Below, piece by piece: positions 1 through 8,658 of a stretch of DNA of 64,000 nt. Below the pieces are notes generated by a model. It was not told the DNA's origin, ran no database searches, and worked only from the letters and a program-made list of their open reading frames with translations. The DNA lies in assembly GCA_018267275.1 (NCBI GenBank), contig JAFDYV010000004.1, positions 620,001 to 684,000 on the forward strand, in the 5' to 3' direction. This stretch comes from Bacteroidota bacterium. Lineage in GTDB: Bacteria; Bacteroidota; Bacteroidia; Cytophagales; Cyclobacteriaceae. The first letter of the stretch is position 1. Each line of letters starts with the position of its first letter. A program made the translations under genes and the position numbers.

Positions 1-154
1 GTTGATTTAATTCGGCTTCTGCAATTGGTTTAAAAGTGGGGCAAATGTCATCAAAAGCCGGTTTGGCACCCGTGAGGCCGCAATACATTCCTGTTTGTGG
101 ATCGAACACCTTGTTGGCGCAGACACGGCAATACTTCAGTTGTTGATCTGTCAT
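1..154 (-). CDS. Small Cys-containing hypothetical protein (partial, 3' end outside window)
   Basis: The reading frame starts at an ATG at 154 and stays open to the window edge, giving 51 residues. It has cysteines at about 9, 12, 25 and 38 in a C-x2-C...C...C pattern with a GLTGAKPAF segment. Short N-terminal Cys modules of this kind are familiar in Bacteroidota, either alone or ahead of membrane domains, and may bind a metal. The remainder is not visible, so no function is assigned. It ends 34 bases before the stop of the MtfA-like gene on the same strand. Confidence 0.6.
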   Translation of the reverse strand, partial: MTDQQLKYCRVCANKVFDPQTGMYCGLTGAKPAFDDICPTFKPIAEAELNQ

Positions 155-188
155 TTTTCAGTTTTCTAAATATAGAAACAAACCACTT

Positions 189-1058
189 TCATTTGCTGGC
201 ACCACAACACTTTTTAAATTTTTTCCCACTTCCACAGGGGCAGGGGTCGTTGCGTCCAATATCTTCTTTAAAAAAGTCCGTCACCCTCAATAAGGATGCT
301 GTATCTTGTTGAAAAGCTTGTGATAAAAGGGCATATAGCTCGGGGTGATTTTGTTTCAGTAATTGTGGACGTTCGAAAAAGTATTCTCCGACCACTGCAA
401 AGAACTCACGTTCGTGGGTAGCGCCATAGGCGTTGATATCGCTTTTTCGTTTTAAGATTTCTTGCGTTTTTTCTTTTACCAGCTTCAACCACGGAATGGC
501 ATTGGGATTGGTTGCCAGCGTGGCGGGAATACCATCTATGGAACCATCTTCTTTGTCGAGTAAATGAATAAACTCATGCACGCCTACATTTTGCCTGTCA
601 GTATTATTGGCAAAACCAGCATGCAAGGCCGGTTTAGATAAAATCATTTTGCCTTCCATCGGCCCGCTGCCCACCATTCCGGTAACCACTTCATCTCTGC
701 TGTTGATGTTGAAATTGGTATCAAAGGAACTAGGATAGAGCAAAACTTCTTGCAGAAAAGTGTAGTCCCAATTGGGAAAACCAAAAACAGGAATAGCAGC
801 ACTGCTGGCCACCAACAGCTTGTCTATGATATCTACTTCGGTGTGCACACCCGTTATCCTTACGTGCGATAAAAACCGCATCACGTCCCATTCAAACCGA
901 GTTTTTTGTTCGGGTGGTAAGTTGTGATAAAAAAGTACTTTACCATCTAACAACTCTTTCCATGCAGTTGGCATATGAGCCACCTTTTTGTTGCGCTTTT
1001 TTTGCCATAAGATGTACAGCCCAACACTTACCACCGCCACCACAAAAAATAAAGTCAT
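189..1058 (-). CDS. MtfA-like zinc metallopeptidase with C-terminal SEC-C motif
   Basis: A 289-residue protein. Residues 1-18 form a hydrophobic membrane anchor. The zinc motif HEFIH is at 161-165, with a downstream E-R-E-F-F-A-V segment (about 216-222) that supplies the third ligand in the MtfA/M90 family. E. coli MtfA is a peptidase that titrates the Mlc repressor; Mlc itself is not expected here, so the substrate is unknown. The C-terminus (268-286) is a SEC-C module with Cys 273, 275, 284 and 285, a zinc-binding tail also found on SecA. Its start overlaps the stop of the upstream methyltransferase by 4 bases (ATGA), so the two are probably translated together. Confidence 0.85.
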   Translation of the reverse strand: MTLFFVVAVVSVGLYILWQKKRNKKVAHMPTAWKELLDGKVLFYHNLPPEQKTRFEWDVMRFLSHVRITGVHTEVDIIDKLLVASSAAIPVFGFPNWDYTFLQEVLLYPSSFDTNFNINSRDEVVTGMVGSGPMEGKMILSKPALHAGFANNTDRQNVGVHEFIHLLDKEDGSIDGIPATLATNPNAIPWLKLVKEKTQEILKRKSDINAYGATHEREFFAVVGEYFFERPQLLKQNHPELYALLSQAFQQDTASLLRVTDFFKEDIGRNDPCPCGSGKKFKKCCGASK

Positions 1059-1774
1059 GACGATCTCTTTGTTTCAATTACAATTTGCCATCTAAACGCC
1101 CACCGCCAATGGATTTCATAATCAGTGAACCCTGCTTGTTGTAGAATATCTTCCCACTCGGTTTGTGTAAACGATCGCAGTACTGAAAGAGGAGCATCGA
1201 ACCGAACCATTGCCGACTTTGAAAATAATTGTGTAAGCCATTTGATGGAATAGTAGGCGAACGGGTGCCGATGAATATCGTTGATGATAATGAAGTTTGT
1301 CTGCTGCCTTAGCTGCCTTAAAATTTTTATCAAATCATCGGTTTCAAAATGATGAAAAAAAAGAGTAGCCAATACCACGTCAAAATGCTTTTGTTTAAAC
1401 CGGTCTTCCAAAATGTTGTCAGCAAAAAAAGACACGTTTGCAAATGCCTTTGACTGCTGGATGGCATAATTTATAATATTAGCATTTGCATCGACCCCGA
1501 TAAAGTGTGCATTTCTGTTTTGCTTTTTCAATTTGAGCGCCAACAGTCGAAGCATTTCACCGCTGCCACAACCCAAGTCACCGATGGTGATTTCTTTCTC
1601 TTTTGGGATTTTCTTTAAAACGTGGTCTACCGCTTTTACCGTTACCGCATTGCCGCCCAGCCAATGGTTGATGAAGTCTAATTCCCGCAAGGTTTGGTTG
1701 ACTACCTCGCCTTGGCAAGCGAGGTCATCCATTATTTCTACTGCCGTTGAACGTTTCGAAAAAGAGGTTGCCAT
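1055..1774 (-). CDS. Class I SAM-dependent methyltransferase
   Basis: A 239-residue protein with a Rossmann methyltransferase core: motif I D-L-G-C-G-S-G at 66-72, the acidic strand-2 end in I-G-V-D-A-N at 92-97, and a D-V-V-L-A-T strand near 132-137. The substrate cannot be read from sequence. In Bacteroidota, methyltransferases of this general type often sit beside a type III polyketide synthase and an FAD oxidoreductase; here those genes lie about 37 and 41 kb away, so a shared pathway is inference only. It is coupled by a 4-base overlap to the MtfA-like gene and reads away from the TonB-family gene. Confidence 0.8.
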   Translation of the reverse strand: MATSFSKRSTAVEIMDDLACQGEVVNQTLRELDFINHWLGGNAVTVKAVDHVLKKIPKEKEITIGDLGCGSGEMLRLLALKLKKQNRNAHFIGVDANANIINYAIQQSKAFANVSFFADNILEDRFKQKHFDVVLATLFFHHFETDDLIKILRQLRQQTNFIIINDIHRHPFAYYSIKWLTQLFSKSAMVRFDAPLSVLRSFTQTEWEDILQQAGFTDYEIHWRWAFRWQIVIETKRSS

Positions 1775-1806
1775 TTGATAGCCAATGTAAGAAAAATGGG
1801 GCTAGC

Positions 1807-1814
1807 TACGTTTG
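1807..1814 (+). promoter_or_regulatory. Candidate -7 box for TonB-family gene
   Basis: TACGTTTG matches the Bacteroidota -7 consensus TAnnTTTG exactly. The nearest upstream TTG (1775-1777) is 29 bases away, longer than the usual 19-22, so the -33 box is unclear. The implied leader is about 85 nt and contains a small GATTGC/GCAATC inverted repeat at 1869-1891. Confidence 0.3.
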
Positions 1815-1905
1815 TTTGCCCAAAATCACCTCACTTGTTGACCAAAGTCATGTTTTAAGACAGGAAACGATTGCAATTTTAGTATGCAATCAAAAGCCAA
1901 ACTGT

Positions 1906-2598
1906 ATGGAAGCCAAGAAAAATCCGAACCTAGACCTTGGCAATTACCACGGCCTGCTGTTCAGCATCGGGCTGTTTGTGTCGCTTGCCATGGCTAATGT
2001 AGCAATGGAGTGGAAGCAAAAAGATGCGTCCACTGTAAACCTCGTCTCCAAGAGTACTAATAGTTTTGAAGCGTTGATAGACGTGCCTATCACTAAGTCT
2101 GAGCCACCTCCCCCCGAGTTGGCTGCAATTCAACCAAAGATAGTTGAAGTTTCAAATGATGAATTGGTGAAGACTGAAATGAAGATAGACTTTAACATTG
2201 AGGTAAATGAACAAACCCGCGTAGCAGACTTGGCATATCAACCTGCTCCTGTTGAGCCAGAGCCGGAGGAAACAGACAAAATATTTGTGGTGGTTGAGCA
2301 AGTGGCTGTGCCTGAGGGTGGACTGGAGGGTTTCTACAAATCGTTAGCTAAAAATTTGAAATACCCACTGGCTGCTCGGCACACTGGTGTGGAAGGCCGC
2401 GTGTTCGTTGAGTTTATTGTTAACAAAGACGGCAGCCTCAGCGATTTTAGAGTAGCCAAAGGCATTGGTGCCGGCTGCGATGAAGAAGCAATGCGTATTA
2501 TACAAGAAGGTCCAAAGTGGCGGCCTGCTAAACAGCGGGGTAAGCCCGTGAGGCAACGCATGGTACTGCCGGTATTTTTTATGCTGGCACAGCGCTAA
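1906..2598 (+). CDS. TonB-family protein
   Basis: A 230-residue protein from the ATG at 1906. This start is preferred because the N-terminal MEAKKNP-N-L-D-L followed by one hydrophobic helix (about 15-33) is the usual opening of Bacteroidota TonB proteins; a longer frame from 1747 adds residues with no such character. A middle segment is rich in Pro and Glu, as in periplasm-spanning linkers. The C-terminal TonB fold (about 140-230) contains V-E-F-I-V-N-K-D-G-S and a W-R-P-A motif. It probably transmits proton-motive energy to outer-membrane receptors. ExbB and ExbD are not in this window. Confidence 0.85.
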   Translation: MEAKKNPNLDLGNYHGLLFSIGLFVSLAMANVAMEWKQKDASTVNLVSKSTNSFEALIDVPITKSEPPPPELAAIQPKIVEVSNDELVKTEMKIDFNIEVNEQTRVADLAYQPAPVEPEPEETDKIFVVVEQVAVPEGGLEGFYKSLAKNLKYPLAARHTGVEGRVFVEFIVNKDGSLSDFRVAKGIGAGCDEEAMRIIQEGPKWRPAKQRGKPVRQRMVLPVFFMLAQR

Positions 2599-2602
2599 AT
2601 AA

Positions 2603-2632
2603 AAAAGCCCCCGAATCTCTTCGAGGGCTTTT
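2603..2632. terminator. Bidirectional terminator between TonB-family and hydrolase genes
   Basis: The inverted repeat AAAAGCCC/GGGCTTTT has an inner CGA/TCG pairing and a short loop. It sits between two convergent stop codons and carries A-runs and T-runs on both flanks, so it can act as an intrinsic terminator in both directions. Confidence 0.8.
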
Positions 2633-2649
2633 GAACGTTTGCACAAAGT

Positions 2650-3513
2650 TTATTTTAAACGCTCTTTGAAAAAAGCAATGGTGTGCTTGTTTGCGTCTGC
2701 AGCAAATTCTTTGTTGTGCTTGGGGTTGCTAGGGTTGGCAAATGCATGGTCTGCATCGTATGATTTTACCGTGAGTTTTTTGCCAGCTATTTTCATGTTC
2801 GCCTCAAACTTGTCTATCACTTCCTTGTTAATCCACTTGTCTTGTGTGGGCCATATGTTCAGCACATCGCAATTCAAACCTTTTAATTTTTCGGTGTTTT
2901 CTTCTGGCTGCCCATAGTAAATCACACAGGCCACGGCTTGCTTACCTGCCAATAAACTTGCTTGCATTGATTGGCCGCCACCAAAGCACCAGCCGATGGT
3001 ACCTATTTTCGCGCTGGTGCCCGCAAAGGCAAGAGCCGCCTTTACAATTTGCTCTCCCCGCTCTTTCTTAAACTCTTGCATGTACTTACCCGCAGTTTGG
3101 GGGTCAGTCGCTAGCCTGCCATCATACATGTCCAACGCAAGTACATTTACGTTGCCTAACTCGTTGTACAAGTTCTCCGCTTCACGCTTAATATGGTCGT
3201 TGAGTCCCCACCATTCTTGAAAGACGAAGATCCAGTTGTTTGTTTTCTTTTTTGCTTCCAGGAAAAACGCATTGGCTTCCGTTCCTTCCGCAGGCAGTTT
3301 AATCATTTTGCCACCGGCCTCACTTTCGTGGATGTATGGAGGCGGACTAGGGTGATCACGATTGAATTTTTTGTTAGAGGCGAACAAGGCAAACTTGTCG
3401 GTTGCATCGGTGTGGCAAATGGTTTCTTTGTCGGCTTCTATCTTAACAGGCTTTTGTGCAAAGACACTTGCTGCCAGCAGCATCGCTACTACAATCAGTT
3501 TTGTTTTTTTCAT
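2650..3513 (-). CDS. Secreted dienelactone hydrolase family protein
   Basis: A 287-residue alpha/beta hydrolase. The ATG at 3513 is chosen because it places a classical signal peptide (MKKTKLIVVAMLLAASVFAQ) at the N-terminus. Family hallmarks are a conserved Glu in Q-E-W-W-G (100), the nucleophile Cys176 in G-W-C-F-G-G-G, Asp225 in P-T-Q-D-K, and His256 in D-A-D-H-A-F-A-N-P. A 60-residue N-terminal extension precedes the hydrolase core. The substrate is unknown; the signal peptide points to the periplasm. It shares a terminator with the convergent TonB-family gene. Confidence 0.85.
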   Translation of the reverse strand: MKKTKLIVVAMLLAASVFAQKPVKIEADKETICHTDATDKFALFASNKKFNRDHPSPPPYIHESEAGGKMIKLPAEGTEANAFFLEAKKKTNNWIFVFQEWWGLNDHIKREAENLYNELGNVNVLALDMYDGRLATDPQTAGKYMQEFKKERGEQIVKAALAFAGTSAKIGTIGWCFGGGQSMQASLLAGKQAVACVIYYGQPEENTEKLKGLNCDVLNIWPTQDKWINKEVIDKFEANMKIAGKKLTVKSYDADHAFANPSNPKHNKEFAADANKHTIAFFKERLK

Positions 3514-3595
3514 AATGGTTTTTTTAAATTTTGTATTCAACTTTTTTCAATTTGAAGCATTACGAACACGTGACCTGCAGTGTGTATCTGCTTTT

Positions 3596-4069
3596 TTAAT
3601 CTTTCCATTGCCCCAGCAACACACGGTCATAGGTAATCAAATCAGTATTGATGGGTTCGTAACCGCGTTCGCGCAGTAGCACAGCCACTTGCCCACGGTG
3701 GTACGAACCGTGGTTTACCAGATGTATCATAATGTCTTGAATGTTGTTTTCATAATAGTCGCCAACATAATTGTGGTATTTTAACACACGATCAAATGAA
3801 TTGTTTGAGTCAATGAAAGACATCCATAGCTCATTTGCTTCTTCTACCATTTTTTTTAAATCAGCTATTGTGTACCCTCCGCCCCACAACTTGTAATCGC
3901 TTTTAGGTAAACCCATAAAACGATTGTACCAAATAAAATTGGCAGCAACGCAGTGCGCAAAAATTGAAACAATTTTTTCATCAGTTACCGCTTGTCGCTC
4001 CAAACAACCGATTACCCTGCGGTTAGCCCAGGCATTATATTGGTACAACTTGAGTAAATACGTCTTCAT
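3596..4069 (-). CDS. DinB family protein
   Basis: A 157-residue four-helix-bundle protein. The ATG at 4069 is preferred over a TTG one codon earlier. The three DinB metal-site histidines are visible: His39 in F-A-H-C-V-A-A-N, and His120 and His124 in N-H-G-S-Y-H-R-G-Q. The family includes bacillithiol-type transferases and damage-induced proteins, but the substrate cannot be deduced. It stands alone, divergent from the amidase gene. A second, different DinB gene lies at 34.2 kb. Confidence 0.85.
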   Translation of the reverse strand: MKTYLLKLYQYNAWANRRVIGCLERQAVTDEKIVSIFAHCVAANFIWYNRFMGLPKSDYKLWGGGYTIADLKKMVEEANELWMSFIDSNNSFDRVLKYHNYVGDYYENNIQDIMIHLVNHGSYHRGQVAVLLRERGYEPINTDLITYDRVLLGQWKD

Positions 4070-4148
4070 CAAAATTTATCGATTGATAGTCAAAAAAGCT
4101 GATAAAGATAGGTAATCGACCATTATCTTGCCTTAATAATTAAAATGT

Positions 4149-5792
4149 ATGAGAATCGTTTTCTTGATGCTTATTGTCACCATTTGTGATTTAGGTAATT
4201 GCGCCTTTTCGCAGTCTAAATATCCCACTGCTGAGATAGAACCTTTATATGACCTGAACTTCACCCGAGCCGAGCGTGATTCTTTACTTGGCGGACTACA
4301 AGATTATCAAAAGGCGTTCCAAGCATTGCACAAAGTTTCCATCAGTAACACCGTACCGATGTCATTGGTGTTTAATCCGCTGCCCACGGGGCTGCAGTAT
4401 ACACCGCAGCAAAAACAAAACGACTGGGGATTACCCAAAGACGTAGTATTGCCAGCAGATAGAAATCAACTTGCATTTTACCCGGTTTACAAACTGGCGG
4501 TTTTGCTGCGCGCTAGAAAAGTTACCTCCCTTGAGTTGACGAAGATTTATCTTAGTCGAATTAAGAAATATGCCGATACGCTGCAATGTGCAATCTCAAT
4601 TTTAGAGAGCAACGCCCTGCAACAGGCACAACGTGCCGATGACGAAATCAAGAGAGGCAAATATCGCGGGCCATTGCATGGCATCCCCTATGGAATTAAA
4701 GATTTGTTGTCTGTAGAAGGCACTGAAACGACTTGGGGCGCTGCGCCTTATCGCGGCCAGAACATAAATGAGACAGCCACCATCGTTAAGAAATTAGAAC
4801 AGGCGGGGGCTGTGCTGGTGGTGAAACTCACATTGGGTGCGTTGGCCATGGGCGATATCTGGTATGGCGGAGTCACCAAAAACCCATGGAACCTGAAAGA
4901 GGGTTCAAGCGGATCGTCTGCGGGCTCTGCATCAGCCACCGTGGCTGGCTTGGTGGCGTTTGCCATCGGCACTGAAACCCTGGGTTCAATTGTTTCTCCA
5001 TCTACGCGCTGTGGTGCAAGTGGAATGCGCCCGACTTATGGAGCGGTGAGTCGGCATGGCGCCATGGCGTTGAGTTGGAGTATGGATAAGATTGGGCCCA
5101 TTTGCCGATCTGTTTTGGATTGTGCATTGGTGTATGATGTAATTCGCGGTGAAGATCCATTTGACCGCGCCACGCGCAATGCTGCATTTAACTACGATGC
5201 CAAAACACCACTCAAGAAATTGAAAGTAGCCTACTTCAAAAATTTATTTGATTCAAAATACGCCACTCGTGAAAACGATCAAAAAGCACTTGAGGTATTA
5301 AAGTCGCTTGGTGTAGAACTAATTCCATTAGACTGGGATACAAAAATCCCGGTAGCAGCAGTACGATTAATGCTGACCGCGGAAGCAGCAGCTTCTTTTG
5401 ATGAACTTACGCGCTCTAACCGCGACAGCTTGCTGACCGACCAACGTAAGTGGGCATGGCCAAATACCTTTCGCACCGCCCGTTTTATTCCGGCAGTGGA
5501 ATACATCAACGCTTCGCGCGTGCGGCAGCAACTGATAGATGAATTTTACCAGAAAATAAAAGATGTAGATGTAGTGGTGACACCCAGTTTTGCAGGCACG
5601 CAGTTACTTACCACTAACCTTACGGGTAACCCCTGCGTGGTGGTGCCAAACGGGTTCAATGAAAAGGGAAGCCCGACCAGCATTTCTTTTATTGGAAAGT
5701 TGTTTGACGAAGGCAACCTTATAGCCGTGGCGCGGGCATACCAAGAGGCTACCGAATGGGAAGACAAGGTGCCTCCGTTGTTTAAAGATTAG
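4149..5792 (+). CDS. Secreted amidase-signature family hydrolase
   Basis: A 547-residue protein with an N-terminal signal peptide (about residues 1-21). The amidase signature is clear: catalytic Lys184 in G-I-P-Y-G-I-K-D, the Gly/Ser loop E-G-S-S-G-S-S-A-G at 251-259 supplying the cis-Ser, and the nucleophile Ser280 in T-E-T-L-G-S. The usual T-G-G-S is T-L-G-S here. Related enzymes hydrolyse carboxamides; the signal peptide argues against a GatA role in tRNA amidation. About 110 residues between signal and core are not the standard domain. The 3' end overlaps the convergent DUF418 gene by 11 bases. Confidence 0.85.
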   Translation: MRIVFLMLIVTICDLGNCAFSQSKYPTAEIEPLYDLNFTRAERDSLLGGLQDYQKAFQALHKVSISNTVPMSLVFNPLPTGLQYTPQQKQNDWGLPKDVVLPADRNQLAFYPVYKLAVLLRARKVTSLELTKIYLSRIKKYADTLQCAISILESNALQQAQRADDEIKRGKYRGPLHGIPYGIKDLLSVEGTETTWGAAPYRGQNINETATIVKKLEQAGAVLVVKLTLGALAMGDIWYGGVTKNPWNLKEGSSGSSAGSASATVAGLVAFAIGTETLGSIVSPSTRCGASGMRPTYGAVSRHGAMALSWSMDKIGPICRSVLDCALVYDVIRGEDPFDRATRNAAFNYDAKTPLKKLKVAYFKNLFDSKYATRENDQKALEVLKSLGVELIPLDWDTKIPVAAVRLMLTAEAAASFDELTRSNRDSLLTDQRKWAWPNTFRTARFIPAVEYINASRVRQQLIDEFYQKIKDVDVVVTPSFAGTQLLTTNLTGNPCVVVPNGFNEKGSPTSISFIGKLFDEGNLIAVARAYQEATEWEDKVPPLFKD

Positions 5793-6984
5793 TCTTACGT
5801 AAAGGTTGTAGCTTGAAAAAAGTTAGGCTTCGCCATAGCCACTCAACCGGCCCAAACTGAAAGCGGCCAAACCACCATTTGCTCACCGCGATTTGGGTTG
5901 CAAACACAATGAAGGCTACCACCGCCCAAGGTGCCGCCCCATATTCGCCCAATAGAGCAAACCCAAATGAAAACAACAGGGTTGTGCCAATCAATGCTTG
6001 TGTGAGATAGGTGGTTAGGCCCATGCGGCCTACTTCATAAAAAATCATCCAGCGTTTCTTCCACCTTTCTTTTTCGAAGCTGGTCACGATCAAGCCAACG
6101 TAGATGCTCGCCAAGGCAGCATTAAAGGCATCATACACCAATCCACCAATAGCAAACTGCATCATTTGGCCAATTTCTAATTTTGCCCCAAACACCACGC
6201 CAGCAAATACAGCTGCCGCCAAAACGCAACCCAACAGCAGCCATAGTCCAAAGCGGATTAACTTTTTGAAACGAAGGGGTTGTTCAAAAATGCGCTTCCT
6301 TCCAACGTATAAACCCAATAAAAATAATCCCAGTGTGATGTAAAGTCTTCCAGATTCCACCTGGAACACAAACTTCTCTTTTAGCTCGAAAAAGTTAGCG
6401 ACTAATATTTCTTTATAGCTGCCATTTTTCAAGGTATCATAGTAAAGTTCTAAAGTCTTTTGATCAAAATTTCCGAATGGGTTTTCGGTTGTGGGCACGG
6501 CCACTGCTTGGTAGAAGCGCGAAACAAATGCAGGTAAATCGAACACCAGTAGCAAGGCGACAACCAATAGTATTTTGTCGGGTAGTCTGTAAGCCAAAAG
6601 CAAACCGGCCCCGAGTACCGCATAAATGGTAAGTATATCGCCACGATAATGGAGATGGTGCACCATACCGATGGCAAAGAGCAAAATTAATCGCCAAGCA
6701 AAACGAAACAGAAACGCTGCCGACCCATCGCTCTTGTTCAGTTGAATGAAAAAGCTCAATCCAAACAAGAACGAGAAGATCATAAAGAACTTGCCCGAAA
6801 TGAAGATGCCAATGACTGCGTTGACGATACTGTCTGCAACATTATGCTGTGCGAACATCTCATGTGTTTTCGGTGGCACACCCGCATAATACTGCTCTGT
6901 AAAGTGCACCAATGCAATGCCGAGCAGCGCAAAACCCCTTAGTACATCGATTACCTGAATTCTTTCTTGCAGTAGTCGGCTCAT
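5782..6984 (-). CDS. DUF418 domain-containing membrane protein
   Basis: A 400-residue polytopic membrane protein. It opens with R-I-Q-V-I-D-V-L-R-G-F-A-L-L-G-I, the characteristic start of the DUF418/YeiB family, and has roughly ten hydrophobic segments; the C-terminal third is the DUF418 region. The family is annotated as putative transporters or acyltransferase-like proteins without firm biochemical function. Its last codons overlap the end of the convergent amidase gene. Confidence 0.85.
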   Translation of the reverse strand: MSRLLQERIQVIDVLRGFALLGIALVHFTEQYYAGVPPKTHEMFAQHNVADSIVNAVIGIFISGKFFMIFSFLFGLSFFIQLNKSDGSAAFLFRFAWRLILLFAIGMVHHLHYRGDILTIYAVLGAGLLLAYRLPDKILLVVALLLVFDLPAFVSRFYQAVAVPTTENPFGNFDQKTLELYYDTLKNGSYKEILVANFFELKEKFVFQVESGRLYITLGLFLLGLYVGRKRIFEQPLRFKKLIRFGLWLLLGCVLAAAVFAGVVFGAKLEIGQMMQFAIGGLVYDAFNAALASIYVGLIVTSFEKERWKKRWMIFYEVGRMGLTTYLTQALIGTTLLFSFGFALLGEYGAAPWAVVAFIVFATQIAVSKWWFGRFQFGPVEWLWRSLTFFKLQPLRKTNL

Positions 6985-6997
6985 TTTCTTAAAAAAT

Positions 6998-7005
6998 CAA
7001 ATGTA
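6998..7005 (-). promoter_or_regulatory. Candidate -7 box for DUF418 gene
   Basis: On the minus strand this reads TACATTTG, an exact TAnnTTTG match 13 bases before the ATG at 6984. No TTG sits at the usual -33 distance, so the call rests on the -7 box alone. Confidence 0.35.
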
Positions 7006-7098
7006 CAAAGTTTGTCAGCTGCTCGTGCGGTGGCATTCCCTCTCTACCCGCTAGCCTTTAAACCGCTCAAACCGAAGGCACCGCAATGCAATTTTTTA

Positions 7099-7452
7099 TC
7101 AGTTCTTGGTATAACCCATCGACAACCCGGTGTCTCCTCTCACCACTAACTCTACTGAAGCATCCGTTGGTGTATTATTGATGATGACCAAGGCCGTATT
7201 TTTCTCAACACGAACATGTACGCTTTCGCCCGGCTGGATCGTTTGACCCGAATGACGACCTCCACCGATGGGCGCCCTGTGAATTTCTATTTCTCCAGCC
7301 GACACATTTTTTAGCTTTACTCGGAACGTGCGATGTGGATTATTGCCCAACAAAAATCGCTCGTTTGATTTAATGGTTGTGGTGGAATGAAGTGCGCATG
7401 ATGACAGTAACACTGCAAAAAGAATTGCGGTACAAGCAAATGATTTTCTCAT
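7099..7452 (-). CDS. Small putative lipoprotein
   Basis: A 117-residue protein with a lipoprotein signal: a hydrophobic stretch ending L-L-S-S-C-A with the lipobox Cys at about residue 19. The mature part is short and beta-rich in appearance (R-T-F-R-V-K-L-K-N-V, then V-H-V-R-V-E-K-N-T-A-L-V-I-I-N-N). I do not recognise the family. It stands between the DUF418 gene and the TPR gene with about 110 bases on either side. Confidence 0.65.
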   Translation of the reverse strand: MRKSFACTAILFAVLLSSCALHSTTTIKSNERFLLGNNPHRTFRVKLKNVSAGEIEIHRAPIGGGRHSGQTIQPGESVHVRVEKNTALVIINNTPTDASVELVVRGDTGLSMGYTKN

Positions 7453-7565
7453 AATTTGTTTTTTTAGGAGTCAAATGTGTTTGATTAAGTTGTAACCTAA
7501 TGTAAAACTTGGCAACAGTTTGTTTCAACTGAGACAACCCCTACTCTGTGCAAATAATTGAAGTG

Positions 7566-8510
7566 TTATTTTGATGTTCGCTCCAATCCCTCTTTTGCTT
7601 CCTTCAAGTTTCCGTCAAGCCTCAAGGCTGTTTCAAACAGTTTTTTTGCTTCTGCCTTATTGCCGCGTTTTTCTTTGATCTGCGCCAGGCGCATGTTGGC
7701 ACCAGCATGCGTTGGTTCATTCTGCGCAGGTGTATGAGTGAGGTATTTTTTGAGGCACTCTTCCCCGCGATCCAAACGCTGTCCGCTCAGTGCGGCAGTC
7801 TTTCCAACTTGATAAACCGATACGTAGTCGTCCGGATTTTTCTTCAAAGCCTCTTCAAACATAGCGAAGGCCTTGTCGTATTGTTTTTGGTTGGTGTAAA
7901 AATTAGCGAGCATCGAAACATAGTCGGCATTGATCTTTACCGCTTCCTGAAATTCCTTTTCTGCTTCTGCGATCTTTTTCTCATGCACATAAATAGTGCC
8001 CAACTGCCGGTGCCCTTCAGCAGCATTCAACGACACAATTTGTTTAGCTACTTCCTTGGCCTTGTCAACGCTGCCACCCATGAATCCGGGCGCTTGCAAG
8101 TAGTATTGGATGAGCGATGTGCGGGCGCTTAAGTTTTTGGCATCAAGTTCTATTGCTTTCTCCCACGCTTTCTTCATTTTTGGTGCCAGTATGCCCTGCT
8201 TAAACATGTTGGCACTTTGCGCAATCGTTCCATAGGTATTGCCGAGCCAATTAAAATAATCGGCTTGCTTTGGGTCTGCTTCGGTCGCTTCTTCAAAATA
8301 CTCAGCGGCATCGTCATATTCCTTTTTATCGAACGAAACCCTCCCAAGGTAGTATTGGGCAGCTGCGTACTCGGTGCTTTTTTCGGGAATACCCTTCAGG
8401 AGTTTTTCTGCTTCGTCATACTTTCTTGCTTCATAGAGTGTTTTGGCTTTTTCTACGTTGGATTGCGCCCAAACGGAACAGGAAATTAGTAAGAAAATAA
8501 TTGCTTTCAT
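7566..8510 (-). CDS. Exported tetratricopeptide-repeat protein
   Basis: A 314-residue protein with a signal peptide (MKAIIFLLISCSVWAQ). The rest is a tandem array of helical TPR units. Examples are the segments around A-A-Q-Y-Y-L-G-R-V-S-F-D-K-K-E-Y, D-Y-F-N-W-L-G-N-T-Y-G and H-R-Q-L-G-T-I-Y-V-H, each with the W/L-G-Y-A-F-P spacing of the repeat. It probably serves as a periplasmic protein-interaction scaffold; the partner is unknown. It is divergent from the phosphatase gene. Confidence 0.8.
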   Translation of the reverse strand: MKAIIFLLISCSVWAQSNVEKAKTLYEARKYDEAEKLLKGIPEKSTEYAAAQYYLGRVSFDKKEYDDAAEYFEEATEADPKQADYFNWLGNTYGTIAQSANMFKQGILAPKMKKAWEKAIELDAKNLSARTSLIQYYLQAPGFMGGSVDKAKEVAKQIVSLNAAEGHRQLGTIYVHEKKIAEAEKEFQEAVKINADYVSMLANFYTNQKQYDKAFAMFEEALKKNPDDYVSVYQVGKTAALSGQRLDRGEECLKKYLTHTPAQNEPTHAGANMRLAQIKEKRGNKAEAKKLFETALRLDGNLKEAKEGLERTSK

Positions 8511-8600
8511 GACGGGGTGTTTATGGGTTCAAGACTCTCAAAATCGCGTTTTGGTTGCACGAAGTAACGAGAATGTTTACCAAAATGTTAAGATTGTAAG

Positions 8601-8629
8601 TTGATTTGTTGCTCTCTATGACAGATTTG
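8601..8629 (+). promoter_or_regulatory. Candidate promoter for PhoD-type phosphatase
   Basis: TTG at 8601-8603 is followed after 18 bases by CAGATTTG (8622-8629), a 7/8 match to TAnnTTTG, about 30 bases before the start codon. Spacing and position fit the Bacteroidota primary-sigma promoter. Confidence 0.3.
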
Positions 8630-8658
8630 TTTCAACCTTGTAACTTTCAGGAAAAAAC

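Noticed and set aside
1747..1905. Longer start for the TonB-family protein
   Set aside because: The added residues are not protein-like and the ATG at 1906 gives the typical opening of the family.
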